From Bacteroides faecium (GTDB lineage Bacteria; Bacteroidota; Bacteroidia; Bacteroidales; Bacteroidaceae): a stretch of 64,000 nt of DNA. The notes under the pieces were generated by a model. That model had not been told where the DNA came from, made no database searches, and saw only the letters and a list, made by a program, of their open reading frames with translations. Both the position numbers and the translations under genes were made by a program. The stretch covers positions 4,898,001 through 4,962,000 of the forward strand of contig NZ_CP050831.1 in NCBI RefSeq assembly GCF_012113595.1, in the 5' to 3' direction. Position 1 is the first letter of the stretch, and every line of letters begins with the position of its first letter. Below are positions 1 to 7,582 of this stretch, in pieces.

Positions 1-117
1 TGAACTCATTGCTCGCTGAATACTTGGTATATTCAACAAGATAATAGCCCCGATATATACTCCCAGTACAATACCGACTACCCAGCGTACAGTCTTTTTC
101 AGCGTTCTGATAAGCGA
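1..117 (-). CDS. N-terminus of a TamB/DUF490-like envelope protein (partial)
   Basis: Reading leftwards, this frame is open from just after an in-frame stop at 120-118 to the window edge. It encodes a basic start (LIRTLKKTVRW) followed by a hydrophobic segment (VVGIVLGVYIGAIILLNI). Such a signal anchor is the typical beginning of Bacteroidota TamB-like proteins, which bridge inner and outer membrane. There is no ATG, GTG or TTG between the stop and the hydrophobic segment. The first usual start codons are TTG at 39-37 and 36-34, which would cut off most of the anchor; a CTG lies at 102-100 and ATC/CTT codons earlier. The gene is divergent from tsaD. The family is inferred from hydrophobicity and neighbourhood only. 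Confidence 0.5.
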
Positions 118-135
118 TTACTTTTATTTTGCGAA

Positions 136-143
136 CAAAAATA
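136..143 (-). promoter_or_regulatory. -7 promoter box of the left-edge gene
   Basis: On the minus strand this reads TATTTTTG, matching the Bacteroidota TAnnTTTG box. Transcription would start near 128, only 10-30 nt before the coding frame opens, which makes the missing ATG of that gene more puzzling. Confidence 0.5.
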
Positions 144-177
144 TAAAATAGTTCGTTATGAATCGTAGTTTTATGAT

Positions 178-185
178 TACTTTTG
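178..185 (+). promoter_or_regulatory. -7 promoter box of tsaD
   Basis: TACTTTTG matches TAnnTTTG and lies 24 bp before the tsaD start. A convincing -33 box is not obvious. Confidence 0.6.
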
Positions 186-209
186 CACCGTTTAATAGTT
201 TAAATACTT

Positions 210-1229
210 ATGAGTGCAATAATATTAGGAATTGAATCCTCTTGTGATGATACGTCGGCAGCCGTAATCAAAGATGGTTATCTGCTGTCAAATGTGGTAT
301 CAAGTCAAGCCGTACATGAAGCATACGGTGGAGTAGTACCCGAACTGGCTTCACGGGCACACCAACAAAACATCGTACCGGTAGTACACGAAGCATTAAA
401 ACGTGCCGGCATTACCAAAGAAGAATTAAGTGCGGTGGCTTTCACCCGTGGTCCGGGATTAATGGGTTCTTTGCTTGTCGGTGTTTCTTTCGCAAAAGGA
501 TTTGCCCGTTCTTTAAACATTCCTTTGATTGATGTTAATCATTTGACGGGACATGTTTTAGCACATTTTATTAAAGCAGAAGGAGAAGAGAATAAGCAAC
601 CTCAATTTCCATTCCTTTGTCTATTGGTTTCCGGGGGAAATTCCCAAATTATATTGGTAAAAGCATATAATGACATGGAAATTCTTGGGCAAACGATTGA
701 TGATGCAGCAGGTGAAGCAATAGATAAATGTTCGAAAGTAATGGGGTTAGGTTATCCGGGCGGCCCGATCATTGACAAATTGGCACGCCAGGGAAATCCG
801 AAAGCATTTACTTTCAGTAAACCGCATATTCCAGGTTTGGATTACAGCTTTAGCGGGTTGAAAACATCATTCTTGTATTCATTGCGTGATTGGATGAAGG
901 ATGATCCTGATTTTATCGAACATCATAAGGTAGATTTAGCTGCATCGCTGGAGGCAACGGTCGTAGATATTCTAATGGATAAACTGCGGAAAGCAACGAA
1001 AGAATATAAAATAAAGGAAGTAGCCGTGGCAGGTGGTGTTTCTGCAAATAACGGATTGCGTAATTCATTCCGTGAACATGCCGAAAAATATGGCTGGAAT
1101 ATATTTATTCCTAAATTTAGCTATACGACCGATAATGCAGCAATGATTGCCATTACCGGGTATTTTAAATATCTGGATAAGGATTTCTGCTCTATTGATC
1201 TTCCGGCCTATTCTCGTGTGACATTATAA
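210..1229 (+). CDS. tsaD: tRNA N6-threonylcarbamoyladenosine transferase TsaD
   Basis: TsaD transfers the threonylcarbamoyl group from threonylcarbamoyl-AMP to A37 of ANN-decoding tRNAs, in complex with TsaB and TsaE, in the cytoplasm. The 339 residues are normal length. The opening ILGIESSCDDTSAA is the ASKHA-fold phosphate loop. H111 and H115 in NHLTGHVLAH and D308 in SYTTDNAAM are the metal ligands. LVSGGNSQI and the GYPGGP motif are also typical. The ATG at 210 fits both the promoter at 178-185 and the family N-terminus. cinA follows after 62 bp and may be co-transcribed. No oddities were seen. Confidence 0.97.
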   Translation: MSAIILGIESSCDDTSAAVIKDGYLLSNVVSSQAVHEAYGGVVPELASRAHQQNIVPVVHEALKRAGITKEELSAVAFTRGPGLMGSLLVGVSFAKGFARSLNIPLIDVNHLTGHVLAHFIKAEGEENKQPQFPFLCLLVSGGNSQIILVKAYNDMEILGQTIDDAAGEAIDKCSKVMGLGYPGGPIIDKLARQGNPKAFTFSKPHIPGLDYSFSGLKTSFLYSLRDWMKDDPDFIEHHKVDLAASLEATVVDILMDKLRKATKEYKIKEVAVAGGVSANNGLRNSFREHAEKYGWNIFIPKFSYTTDNAAMIAITGYFKYLDKDFCSIDLPAYSRVTL

Positions 1230-1291
1230 ATTGTTCTCGCGTACCTATATTATATAAGGGAATATATATAATTAATATAAAGCAGGGAAAT

Positions 1292-2524
1292 ATGTTTGCC
1301 GAGATTATAACCATTGGCGATGAACTGCTGATAGGGCAGGTTATCGATACTAACTCCGCCTGGATGGGGCAGGAGTTAAACAAAATAGGTATTGAAGTAC
1401 TTCGTATTGTTTCAGTCCGTGATCGGGAGGAAGAGATTCTCGAAGCGATTGATAATGCGATGAAAAGGGTAAATATTGTTTTAGTGACCGGAGGACTTGG
1501 CCCTACTAAGGATGATATAACCAAACAGACTCTTTGTAAATACTTCCATACGGAACTGATATTCAGTGAAGAAGTCTTTGAGAATGTAAAGCGGGTGTTA
1601 GCGGGGAAAATCCCAATGAATGCGCTGAATAAAAGTCAGGCGATGGTTCCTAGAGATTGCACAGTAATCAATAATCCTGTAGGAAGTGCTTCTGTCAGTT
1701 GGTTTGAAAAGGACGGGAAAGTGCTCGTTTCTATGCCCGGAGTTCCACAGGAAATGACTGCCGTGATGACCGAAAGCGTATTACCTAAGTTGCACGAAAG
1801 GTTTCAAACGGATGTAATCATCCACCAAACTTTCCTTGTACAGCATTATCCGGAGTCGGTATTGGCTGAAAAACTAGAGCCTTGGGAAAGCGCTTTGCCG
1901 GAATGTATCAAATTAGCATATCTGCCCAAACTTGGGATTATTCGTCTGAGATTAACCGGACGCGGACAAAAAGAAGAAGAAGTAAAAGCCCTTCTCAGTT
2001 GTGAAAAAGTAAAACTGGAGGAAATATTAGGCGACGATATTTTTAGTGAGGAAGATACTCCGTTAGAGGTCATAGTGGGTGAACTCTTGAAAAAGAAAAA
2101 AATAACCGTTTCCACCGCAGAAAGTTGTACAGGAGGAAGTATTGCTGCACGGCTAACATCCGTTGCAGGAAGCTCGGAGTATTTTTATGGCAGTGTAGTG
2201 GCTTATTCCAATGATGTAAAAATGGGGCTTTTAAACGTGTCTTCCAAGACATTGGAGTGCTATGGCGCTGTAAGTGAGCAGACTGTAATTGAAATGGTAA
2301 AAGGTGCGATGAAAGCATTGAAAACTGACTGTGCTGTCGCGACATCGGGAATAGCCGGCCCGGGTGGAGGCACTCCGGAGAAACCCGTGGGGACTGTCTG
2401 GATAGCTGCTGGTTATAAAAACGAAATTCATACTTACAAGCAGGAAACGAATCGCGGAAGAGCCATGAATATTGAAAGGGCAGGCAATAATGCGCTACTA
2501 ATGCTTCGGGATTTACTCAAATAA
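1292..2524 (+). CDS. cinA: CinA-family protein with nicotinamide-nucleotide amidase domain
   Basis: This is a two-domain CinA. The N-terminal half (about 1-170) is the MoCF/COG1058 fold, with IGDELLIGQVIDTNS and LVTGGLGPTKDD. The C-terminal half (about 255-410) is the PncC domain, with STAESCTGGSIAARLTSVAGSS and GIAGPGGGTPEKPVGTV. PncC recycles nicotinamide mononucleotide to nicotinate mononucleotide, and the N-terminal domain has ADP-ribose pyrophosphatase activity in studied homologues. At 410 residues it is full length. The competence link implied by the name does not necessarily hold in Bacteroides. It lies 62 bp downstream of tsaD on the same strand. The ATG follows a purine-rich AGCAGGGAA stretch. 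Confidence 0.95.
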   Translation: MFAEIITIGDELLIGQVIDTNSAWMGQELNKIGIEVLRIVSVRDREEEILEAIDNAMKRVNIVLVTGGLGPTKDDITKQTLCKYFHTELIFSEEVFENVKRVLAGKIPMNALNKSQAMVPRDCTVINNPVGSASVSWFEKDGKVLVSMPGVPQEMTAVMTESVLPKLHERFQTDVIIHQTFLVQHYPESVLAEKLEPWESALPECIKLAYLPKLGIIRLRLTGRGQKEEEVKALLSCEKVKLEEILGDDIFSEEDTPLEVIVGELLKKKKITVSTAESCTGGSIAARLTSVAGSSEYFYGSVVAYSNDVKMGLLNVSSKTLECYGAVSEQTVIEMVKGAMKALKTDCAVATSGIAGPGGGTPEKPVGTVWIAAGYKNEIHTYKQETNRGRAMNIERAGNNALLMLRDLLK

Positions 2525-2588
2525 AGAAAAATAGCTGCTTATAAGTGAATTATTTTAAGAAATCCTTGTTTTATACGGATAAAAGTGC

Positions 2589-2597
2589 TTACTTTGC
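2589..2597 (+). promoter_or_regulatory. Probable promoter of the rpmB-rpmG-DUF4295 operon
   Basis: TTACTTTGC resembles the Bacteroidota -7 box but is one base short of strict TAnnTTTG. It lies 50 bp before rpmB, in a 122-bp gap after cinA. Confidence 0.4.
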
Positions 2598-2646
2598 GTC
2601 CTGTTTGAAATAAGTATAGATATAAAACTATAAAAATAAGATAGAA

Positions 2647-2907
2647 ATGTCGAAGATTTGTCAAATTACCGGAAAGAAAGCCATGATTGGCAACAATGTT
2701 TCACACTCAAAGAGAAGAACTAAAAGAACCTTTGATTTGAACTTGTTTAACAAAAAGTTCTATTATGTAGAACAGAATTGTTGGATCAGCCTTAGCATTT
2801 GTGCTAACGGGCTGCGTATTATCAACAAAAAGGGACTGGATGCTGCGCTTACTGATGCTGTAGCTAAAGGTTTTTGTGATTGGAAAAGCATTAAAGTAAT
2901 CGGCTAA
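2647..2907 (+). CDS. rpmB: 50S ribosomal protein bL28
   Basis: This large-subunit ribosomal protein is 86 residues and very basic. It begins MSKICQITGKKAMIGNNVSHS, the usual bL28 start, followed by the RRTKRTFDLNLF segment. It heads a three-gene ribosomal operon with rpmG (21 bp downstream) and a DUF4295 gene. The CxxC zinc motif of some L28 proteins is absent, which is common for this type. Confidence 0.97.
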   Translation: MSKICQITGKKAMIGNNVSHSKRRTKRTFDLNLFNKKFYYVEQNCWISLSICANGLRIINKKGLDAALTDAVAKGFCDWKSIKVIG

Positions 2908-2928
2908 ACGTAGAGGAGAAAACTTACA

Positions 2929-3117
2929 ATGGCAAAGAAAGCAAAAGGTAACAGAGTACAGGTGATTCTGGAATGTACAGAACACAAGGATAGTGGAATG
3001 CCGGGAACATCTCGTTATATCACAACTAAAAATAGAAAGAATACTACAGAAAGACTTGAGTTGAAGAAATACAACCCGATTCTGAAGAGAGTTACAGTAC
3101 ACAAGGAAATTAAATAA
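2929..3117 (+). CDS. rpmG: 50S ribosomal protein bL33
   Basis: This 62-residue basic protein has the L33 pattern: VQVILECTEHKDSGMPGTSRYITTKN, then RLELKKYNPILKRVTVHKEIK. It lacks the paired CxxC motifs of zinc-binding L33 and so is the zinc-independent form. It sits between rpmB and the DUF4295 gene, with 16 bp to the latter. Confidence 0.96.
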   Translation: MAKKAKGNRVQVILECTEHKDSGMPGTSRYITTKNRKNTTERLELKKYNPILKRVTVHKEIK

Positions 3118-3133
3118 TAAAGTAGTATAACCC

Positions 3134-3292
3134 ATGGCAAAGAAAACAGTAGCAAGTTTGCACGAAGGTTCTAAAGAAGGTCGTGCTTATACCAAGGTTA
3201 TCAAAATGGTAAAATCTCCGAAAACTGGAGCTTACATTTTTGATGAGCAAATGGTTCCTAATGAAAAAGTACAAGACTTTTTCAAAAAATAA
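3134..3292 (+). CDS. DUF4295 ribosome-associated small protein (bL38-like)
   Basis: This 52-residue basic ORF runs from ATG 3134 to TAA 3292, beginning MAKKTVASLHEGSKEGRAYT and ending EKVQDFFKK. It is the DUF4295 family, found in Bacteroidota directly after rpmG. From memory, cryo-EM of a Flavobacterium ribosome placed a protein of this kind on the large subunit as bL38; I could not verify that this is the same family. Operon position, size and charge support a structural ribosomal role. A strong terminator follows within 30 bp. Confidence 0.88.
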   Translation: MAKKTVASLHEGSKEGRAYTKVIKMVKSPKTGAYIFDEQMVPNEKVQDFFKK

Positions 3293-3321
3293 TTGAAATA
3301 GCATACACGCTATAAATTCAA

Positions 3322-3356
3322 AATCCTCTCATTGTTTATCAGTGAGAGGATTTTTT
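3322..3356 (+). terminator. Intrinsic terminator of the ribosomal protein operon
   Basis: A perfect 10-bp stem (AATCCTCTCA at 3322-3331 with TGAGAGGATT at 3343-3352) is followed by a T run. Confidence 0.9.
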
Positions 3357-3392
3357 ATTGCTTCTTTTTTTTACTTTTTCAATCCTTTGTTA

Positions 3393-3400
3393 TATCTTTG
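3393..3400 (+). promoter_or_regulatory. -7 promoter box of ftsY
   Basis: TATCTTTG matches TAnnTTTG and lies 33 bp before the ftsY ATG, just after the upstream terminator. Confidence 0.65.
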
Positions 3401-3432
3401 TAGAATAATGTATTATACAAACAACCGTAAAT

Positions 3433-4392
3433 ATGGGATTTTTTAGTTTTTTTTCAAAGGAGAAGAAGGAAACTTTAGATAAAGGATTATCTAAAACCAA
3501 AGAGAGCGTATTTAGTAAAATAGCTCGTGCCGTGGCTGGAAAGTCAAAGGTAGATGACGAAGTATTGGATAATCTGGAAGAAGTGCTTATTACATCTGAT
3601 GTAGGTGTGGAAACCACTTTAAATATAATCAAGCGCATAGAAAAACGTGCCGCTGCTGATAAATATGTGAATACCCAGGAACTGAATCATATATTACGCG
3701 ACGAAATAGCCGCCTTGCTGACCGAAAACAATTCGGATGATGTAGCCGATTTCGACGTAACCATCGAAAGAAAGCCGTATGTGATTATGGTGGTGGGAGT
3801 GAATGGAGTGGGTAAGACCACGACGATCGGCAAACTGGCTTATCAATTTAAAAAGGCGGGTAAATCCGTTTATTTAGGAGCTGCTGATACATTCCGTGCT
3901 GCTGCAGTAGAGCAGCTTATGATTTGGGGAGAACGGGTAGGTGTGCCGGTTATCAAACAGAAAATGGGGGCTGATCCTGCTTCTGTGGCATATGATACTC
4001 TTAGTTCTGCTGTTGCCAACAATGCTGATATCGTTATTATTGACACAGCGGGGCGTCTTCATAATAAAGTTGGCTTGATGAATGAGCTGACAAAGATAAA
4101 GAATGTAATGAAAAAAGTGGTGCCTGATGCACCGGACGAAGTTTTGCTGGTATTGGATGGTTCTACCGGACAGAATGCCTTTGAGCAGGCCAAGCAATTT
4201 ACATTGGCAACAGAAGTAACTGCTATGGCTATCACAAAACTGGATGGTACGGCCAAGGGTGGTGTAGTGATTGGTATTTCCGATCAGTTCAAAATTCCCG
4301 TAAAATACATTGGATTAGGCGAGGGTATGGAGGACTTACAAGTATTCCGTAAAAACGAATTTGTAGATTCCTTGTTTGGTGAGAATGCATGA
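3433..4392 (+). CDS. ftsY: Signal recognition particle receptor FtsY
   Basis: FtsY is the membrane-associated SRP receptor GTPase that docks ribosome-nascent-chain complexes at the Sec translocon. The 319-residue protein has a short N-terminus (about 40 residues with lysine-rich and aromatic MGFFSFFSK) instead of the long acidic A domain of E. coli, then the N domain and the G domain. The P-loop GVNGVGKT is at 122-129, with DTAGR (G3), TKLDGTAKGG (G4) and IGLGEGMEDL near the end. Its stop overlaps the rimO start by 4 bp (ATGA), so translation is probably coupled. Confidence 0.97.
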   Translation: MGFFSFFSKEKKETLDKGLSKTKESVFSKIARAVAGKSKVDDEVLDNLEEVLITSDVGVETTLNIIKRIEKRAAADKYVNTQELNHILRDEIAALLTENNSDDVADFDVTIERKPYVIMVVGVNGVGKTTTIGKLAYQFKKAGKSVYLGAADTFRAAAVEQLMIWGERVGVPVIKQKMGADPASVAYDTLSSAVANNADIVIIDTAGRLHNKVGLMNELTKIKNVMKKVVPDAPDEVLLVLDGSTGQNAFEQAKQFTLATEVTAMAITKLDGTAKGGVVIGISDQFKIPVKYIGLGEGMEDLQVFRKNEFVDSLFGENA

Positions 4393-5699
4393 AAAGAAAA
4401 AGAATTGATATAATCACCTTAGGGTGTTCTAAAAACCTGGTTGACTCGGAACAATTGATGCGTCAGTTGGAAGAAGTCGGATACAGCGTAACTCATGATA
4501 CAGAAGAACCTCAAGGAGAGATAGCCGTTATCAATACATGTGGTTTTATCGGTGACGCCAAAGAGGAATCTATCAATATGATTCTGGAATTTGCCGAAAG
4601 GAAAGAAGAAGGTGAACTGAAGAAACTTTTCGTAATGGGTTGTCTCTCTGAACGCTATCTTAAAGAATTGGCGATTGAAATACCTCAGGTGGATAAATTC
4701 TACGGCAAATTCAACTGGAAAGAGTTATTGCAGGATTTAGGGAAAACATACCACGACGAGTTGTACATTGAGCGGACATTGACTACTCCCAAGCATTATG
4801 CTTATCTGAAAATTTCAGAAGGGTGTGATCGCAAATGTTCCTATTGTGCCATTCCGATAATTACGGGGCGTCATATATCCAAACCTATAGAAGAAATTCT
4901 GGATGAAGTTCGGTATTTGGTATCTCAAGGAGTGAAAGAGTTTCAAGTGATTGCACAGGAATTGACTTATTATGGCATCGACCGGTATAAGAAACAAATG
5001 CTTCCTGAATTGATTGAACGTATTTCTGATATTCCGGGAGTGGAGTGGATTCGTCTGCATTATGCATACCCTGCACACTTTCCGACTGATTTATTCCGGG
5101 TAATGCGCGAACGCGATAATGTATGTAAATATATGGATATTGCACTTCAGCATATCAGCGACAATATGTTGAAATTGATGCGCCGACAAGTTACCAAAGA
5201 AGATACTTATAGACTGATTGAGCAATTCCGCAAAGAAGTACCTGGTATTCATCTGCGAACGACGCTAATGGTGGGACATCCGGGGGAAACCGAAGAGGAC
5301 TTTGAGGACCTGAAAGAATTTGTGCGAAAAGTACGTTTTGATAGAATGGGGGCTTTTACTTATTCAGAAGAAGAGGGGACTTATGCAGCAGAAGCATATG
5401 AAGACTCTATCCCACAAGAGGTAAAACAAGCCAGACTTGATGAACTGATGGATATTCAGCAGGGAATCTCTGCTGAATTAAGTGCCGAAAAGGTTGGTAG
5501 ACAAATGAAAGTTATCGTCGACCGACTAGAGGGAGATTATTATATTGGGCGAACAGAATTCGATTCGCCGGAGGTGGATCCGGAAGTGTTGATTAATCGC
5601 TCAGAAAAAGAACTTAAAATCGGGCAGTTCTATCAGGTAGAAGTGATAGATGCAGATGATTTTGATTTATATGCAAAGATAATAGATGACTATGAATAA
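4389..5699 (+). CDS. rimO: Ribosomal protein uS12 methylthiotransferase RimO
   Basis: RimO is a radical-SAM enzyme with two [4Fe-4S] clusters that methylthiolates the conserved aspartate of ribosomal protein S12. The N-terminal UPF0004 domain has Cys13, Cys51 and Cys85 for the auxiliary cluster. The radical SAM motif CDRKCSYC carries Cys146, Cys150 and Cys153. A C-terminal TRAM domain covers about residues 370-436. At 436 residues it is typical. It overlaps ftsY by 4 bp at its start and the HU gene by 14 bp at its end, so three genes are tightly linked. The name RimO rather than MiaB rests on the TLGCSKNLVDSE opening. Confidence 0.95.
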   Translation: MKRKRIDIITLGCSKNLVDSEQLMRQLEEVGYSVTHDTEEPQGEIAVINTCGFIGDAKEESINMILEFAERKEEGELKKLFVMGCLSERYLKELAIEIPQVDKFYGKFNWKELLQDLGKTYHDELYIERTLTTPKHYAYLKISEGCDRKCSYCAIPIITGRHISKPIEEILDEVRYLVSQGVKEFQVIAQELTYYGIDRYKKQMLPELIERISDIPGVEWIRLHYAYPAHFPTDLFRVMRERDNVCKYMDIALQHISDNMLKLMRRQVTKEDTYRLIEQFRKEVPGIHLRTTLMVGHPGETEEDFEDLKEFVRKVRFDRMGAFTYSEEEGTYAAEAYEDSIPQEVKQARLDELMDIQQGISAELSAEKVGRQMKVIVDRLEGDYYIGRTEFDSPEVDPEVLINRSEKELKIGQFYQVEVIDADDFDLYAKIIDDYE

Positions 5700-5964
5700 T
5701 AAGGAATTTACATCTGAACTGGCAGAAAGATTGGGATATACCATCAAAGATACTTCCGAATTAATAAGCTCTTTGCTGTCCAGCATGACGCAAGAACTGG
5801 AGGAAGGTAATATGATTGCGGTCCAGGGATTTGGTTCTTTCGAAGTAAAGAAGAAAGCGGAGCGCATTTCTATAAATCCGGCGAGTAAACAGCGTATGCT
5901 GGTTCCTCCCAAATTGGTATTATCTTATAGACCTAGCAATACACTGAAAGATAAGTTTAAATAA
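5686..5964 (+). CDS. HU-family DNA-binding protein, standalone
   Basis: This 92-residue HU/IHF-type protein has helices LAERLGYTIKDTSELISSLLSSM, the beta-turn VQGFGSFEVKKKAERISINPASK and the C-terminal PPKLVLSYRPSNTLKDK. The arm carries the usual NPASK in place of the proline-containing NP(A/K)T tip. The start at 5686 lies inside rimO; a second ATG two codons later (5692) is equally possible. It is separated by only 12 bp from a second HU-domain gene with a membrane anchor, so the two could form heterodimers. The bacterium probably has other HU paralogues, so the specific role is unknown. Confidence 0.92.
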   Translation: MTMNNKEFTSELAERLGYTIKDTSELISSLLSSMTQELEEGNMIAVQGFGSFEVKKKAERISINPASKQRMLVPPKLVLSYRPSNTLKDKFK

Positions 5965-5976
5965 ATATTCCCCGTT

Positions 5977-7344
5977 ATGAATGAAAGACTAACAATTCAA
6001 GATCTTACTGACTTATTGGCTGCCAAACATAGCATGACCAAGAAGGATGCCGAGGCGTTCGTAAAAGAGTTTTTTCTCCTGATAGAACAAGCCTTGGAAA
6101 GCGAGAATACTGTAAAAATCAAAGGATTGGGAACTTTCAAACTTATTGATGTAGATAGTAGGGAAAGTGTCAATGTCAACACAGGAGAACGTTTTCAGAT
6201 AAAAGGTCATACAAAAGTTTCCTTTTCTCCGGATGCTAGTCTAAGAGATATTATCAACAAGCCTTTTGCGCATTTTGAGACTGTCGTTCTAAATGAAAAT
6301 ACAATTTTAGAAGATACTCCGGTAGAAGAAACGGAAGAAGAAGAAATAGGAGAAGAAATTCCTGTACAGACACCGGCAAATGAGAAAGAAGAAGTTCAAG
6401 AGATTGATTATAGCTCTACTGTAGTAGAAGTAAATGAAGCTGTTAATGAGAGTGAGAATCTTTCGGAAGAGGAAGCTGTACAGGAAGAACAAGTAACCGA
6501 ACAATCTGAAGAAACGACTATCAAAGAGCAGATTGCAGATGAAATCGCCCACGTAGTTGTACAGGAACCGATAGAACAGCCCAAAGAAGAGGAAGTTGTC
6601 AAAGAAACATCTATCATTGAACAACAGCCAACTCCTATAAAAGAAAAAGAAGGCTTCACTGCCGAAGAGATTATAGAGAAAGAACTTCTGAAAGCAAATC
6701 TGAAGCCTGAAATTCCTATAATACCGGCTAAAGAGGAAAATGTAAATCCTGTCAAGCCAGCACAGCCTATCGCTTCTTCGAGTTCCAAGAAGAAAAATTC
6801 GGCGAAAGAAAAGTCACCAGTGCCTTACTTGATTGCTGTCATTATCCTTGTTTTGCTGTTATGCGGCGGTGTCGTTCTATTCATTTATTATCCGGATTTA
6901 TTTTCTTCTTCATCCGACAAAAATGCTCTTGATATGCCACCTGTAACAACCCAGCCTGTTCAACCGGAAGCGCAACTCTCTGATACAATTGAGCATAAGG
7001 ATACAATTAAAGAAATAACGCCTGATATACCTAAAGCAGTTGTTACTCCACAGCCAGTTGCTAAAAAGGAAGAGGTGATCACCCCACCAAAAACTGAAAA
7101 TAAAGTTGTGCAACAACAACCTTCAGCTTCTGCTTATTTGGATTCGGCATCTTATAAGATTACAGGAACCAAAACTAAATATACAATCAAAGAGGGTGAA
7201 ACTTTGACAAGAGTTTCTTTGCAGTTCTATGGCACAAAAGCTATGTGGCCATATATTGTGAAACATAATCCGGGCGTAATCAAGAATCCCAATAATGTGC
7301 CATACGGTACAACAATTAAAATACCGGAACTTACCAAAGAATAA
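5977..7344 (+). CDS. Membrane-anchored HU-domain protein with LysM
   Basis: This 455-residue fusion starts with an HU/IHF-like domain (about 1-95) containing IKGLGTFKLIDVDSRESVNV. A long Glu-rich, low-complexity linker follows (about 105-280). One hydrophobic transmembrane helix is at about 284-305 (YLIAVIILVLLLCGGVVLFI), preceded by Lys/Ser-rich sequence. After a Pro/Val/Gln-rich spacer comes a C-terminal LysM-type domain (about 400-455; YTIKEGETLTRVSLQFYGTK). No signal peptide is seen. The basic side precedes the helix, so the HU domain should be cytoplasmic and the LysM domain periplasmic, where it could touch peptidoglycan. It is the last gene of the ftsY-rimO-HU cluster. DNA binding and nucleoid tethering are inferences from domain content. 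Confidence 0.9.
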   Translation: MNERLTIQDLTDLLAAKHSMTKKDAEAFVKEFFLLIEQALESENTVKIKGLGTFKLIDVDSRESVNVNTGERFQIKGHTKVSFSPDASLRDIINKPFAHFETVVLNENTILEDTPVEETEEEEIGEEIPVQTPANEKEEVQEIDYSSTVVEVNEAVNESENLSEEEAVQEEQVTEQSEETTIKEQIADEIAHVVVQEPIEQPKEEEVVKETSIIEQQPTPIKEKEGFTAEEIIEKELLKANLKPEIPIIPAKEENVNPVKPAQPIASSSSKKKNSAKEKSPVPYLIAVIILVLLLCGGVVLFIYYPDLFSSSSDKNALDMPPVTTQPVQPEAQLSDTIEHKDTIKEITPDIPKAVVTPQPVAKKEEVITPPKTENKVVQQQPSASAYLDSASYKITGTKTKYTIKEGETLTRVSLQFYGTKAMWPYIVKHNPGVIKNPNNVPYGTTIKIPELTKE

Positions 7345-7360
7345 GTAATAATAATCCATT

Positions 7361-7394
7361 CACCCGGCCATACAAACACTGTATTGGTCGGGTG
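7361..7394 (+). terminator. GC-rich hairpin after the HU-LysM gene
   Basis: CACCCGGCCATAC (7361-7373) pairs almost perfectly with GTATTGGTCGGGTG (7381-7394). There is no T run, so it may be a weak terminator or an mRNA 3'-end stabiliser. Confidence 0.6.
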
Positions 7395-7470
7395 AAATGT
7401 TATGGATGTGCAAAAGCGTATGAAAGTACCTTAATCTAAAGATTTCGCATAGTTTTTTAATAAAAATTAG

Positions 7471-7501
7471 TTGCAATCGTTAATTATATGGCGTACTTTT
7501 G
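7471..7501 (+). promoter_or_regulatory. Promoter of the moxR-bat operon
   Basis: TTG (7471-7473) is followed after 20 bp by TACTTTTG (7494-7501), a full Bacteroidota -33/-7 promoter. The predicted start near 7508 leaves a leader of about 75 nt before moxR. Confidence 0.75.
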
Positions 7502-7582
7502 GGAGCAAAATTAAAAGCCTTATGACACAGGCAAGGCTTACATAAAAATAATGGAAATTAAATAATAAAATATTAAGTATTT

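Noticed and set aside
2707..3135. 142-codon minus-strand ORF over rpmB-rpmG
   Set aside because: It is antisense to highly conserved ribosomal protein genes.
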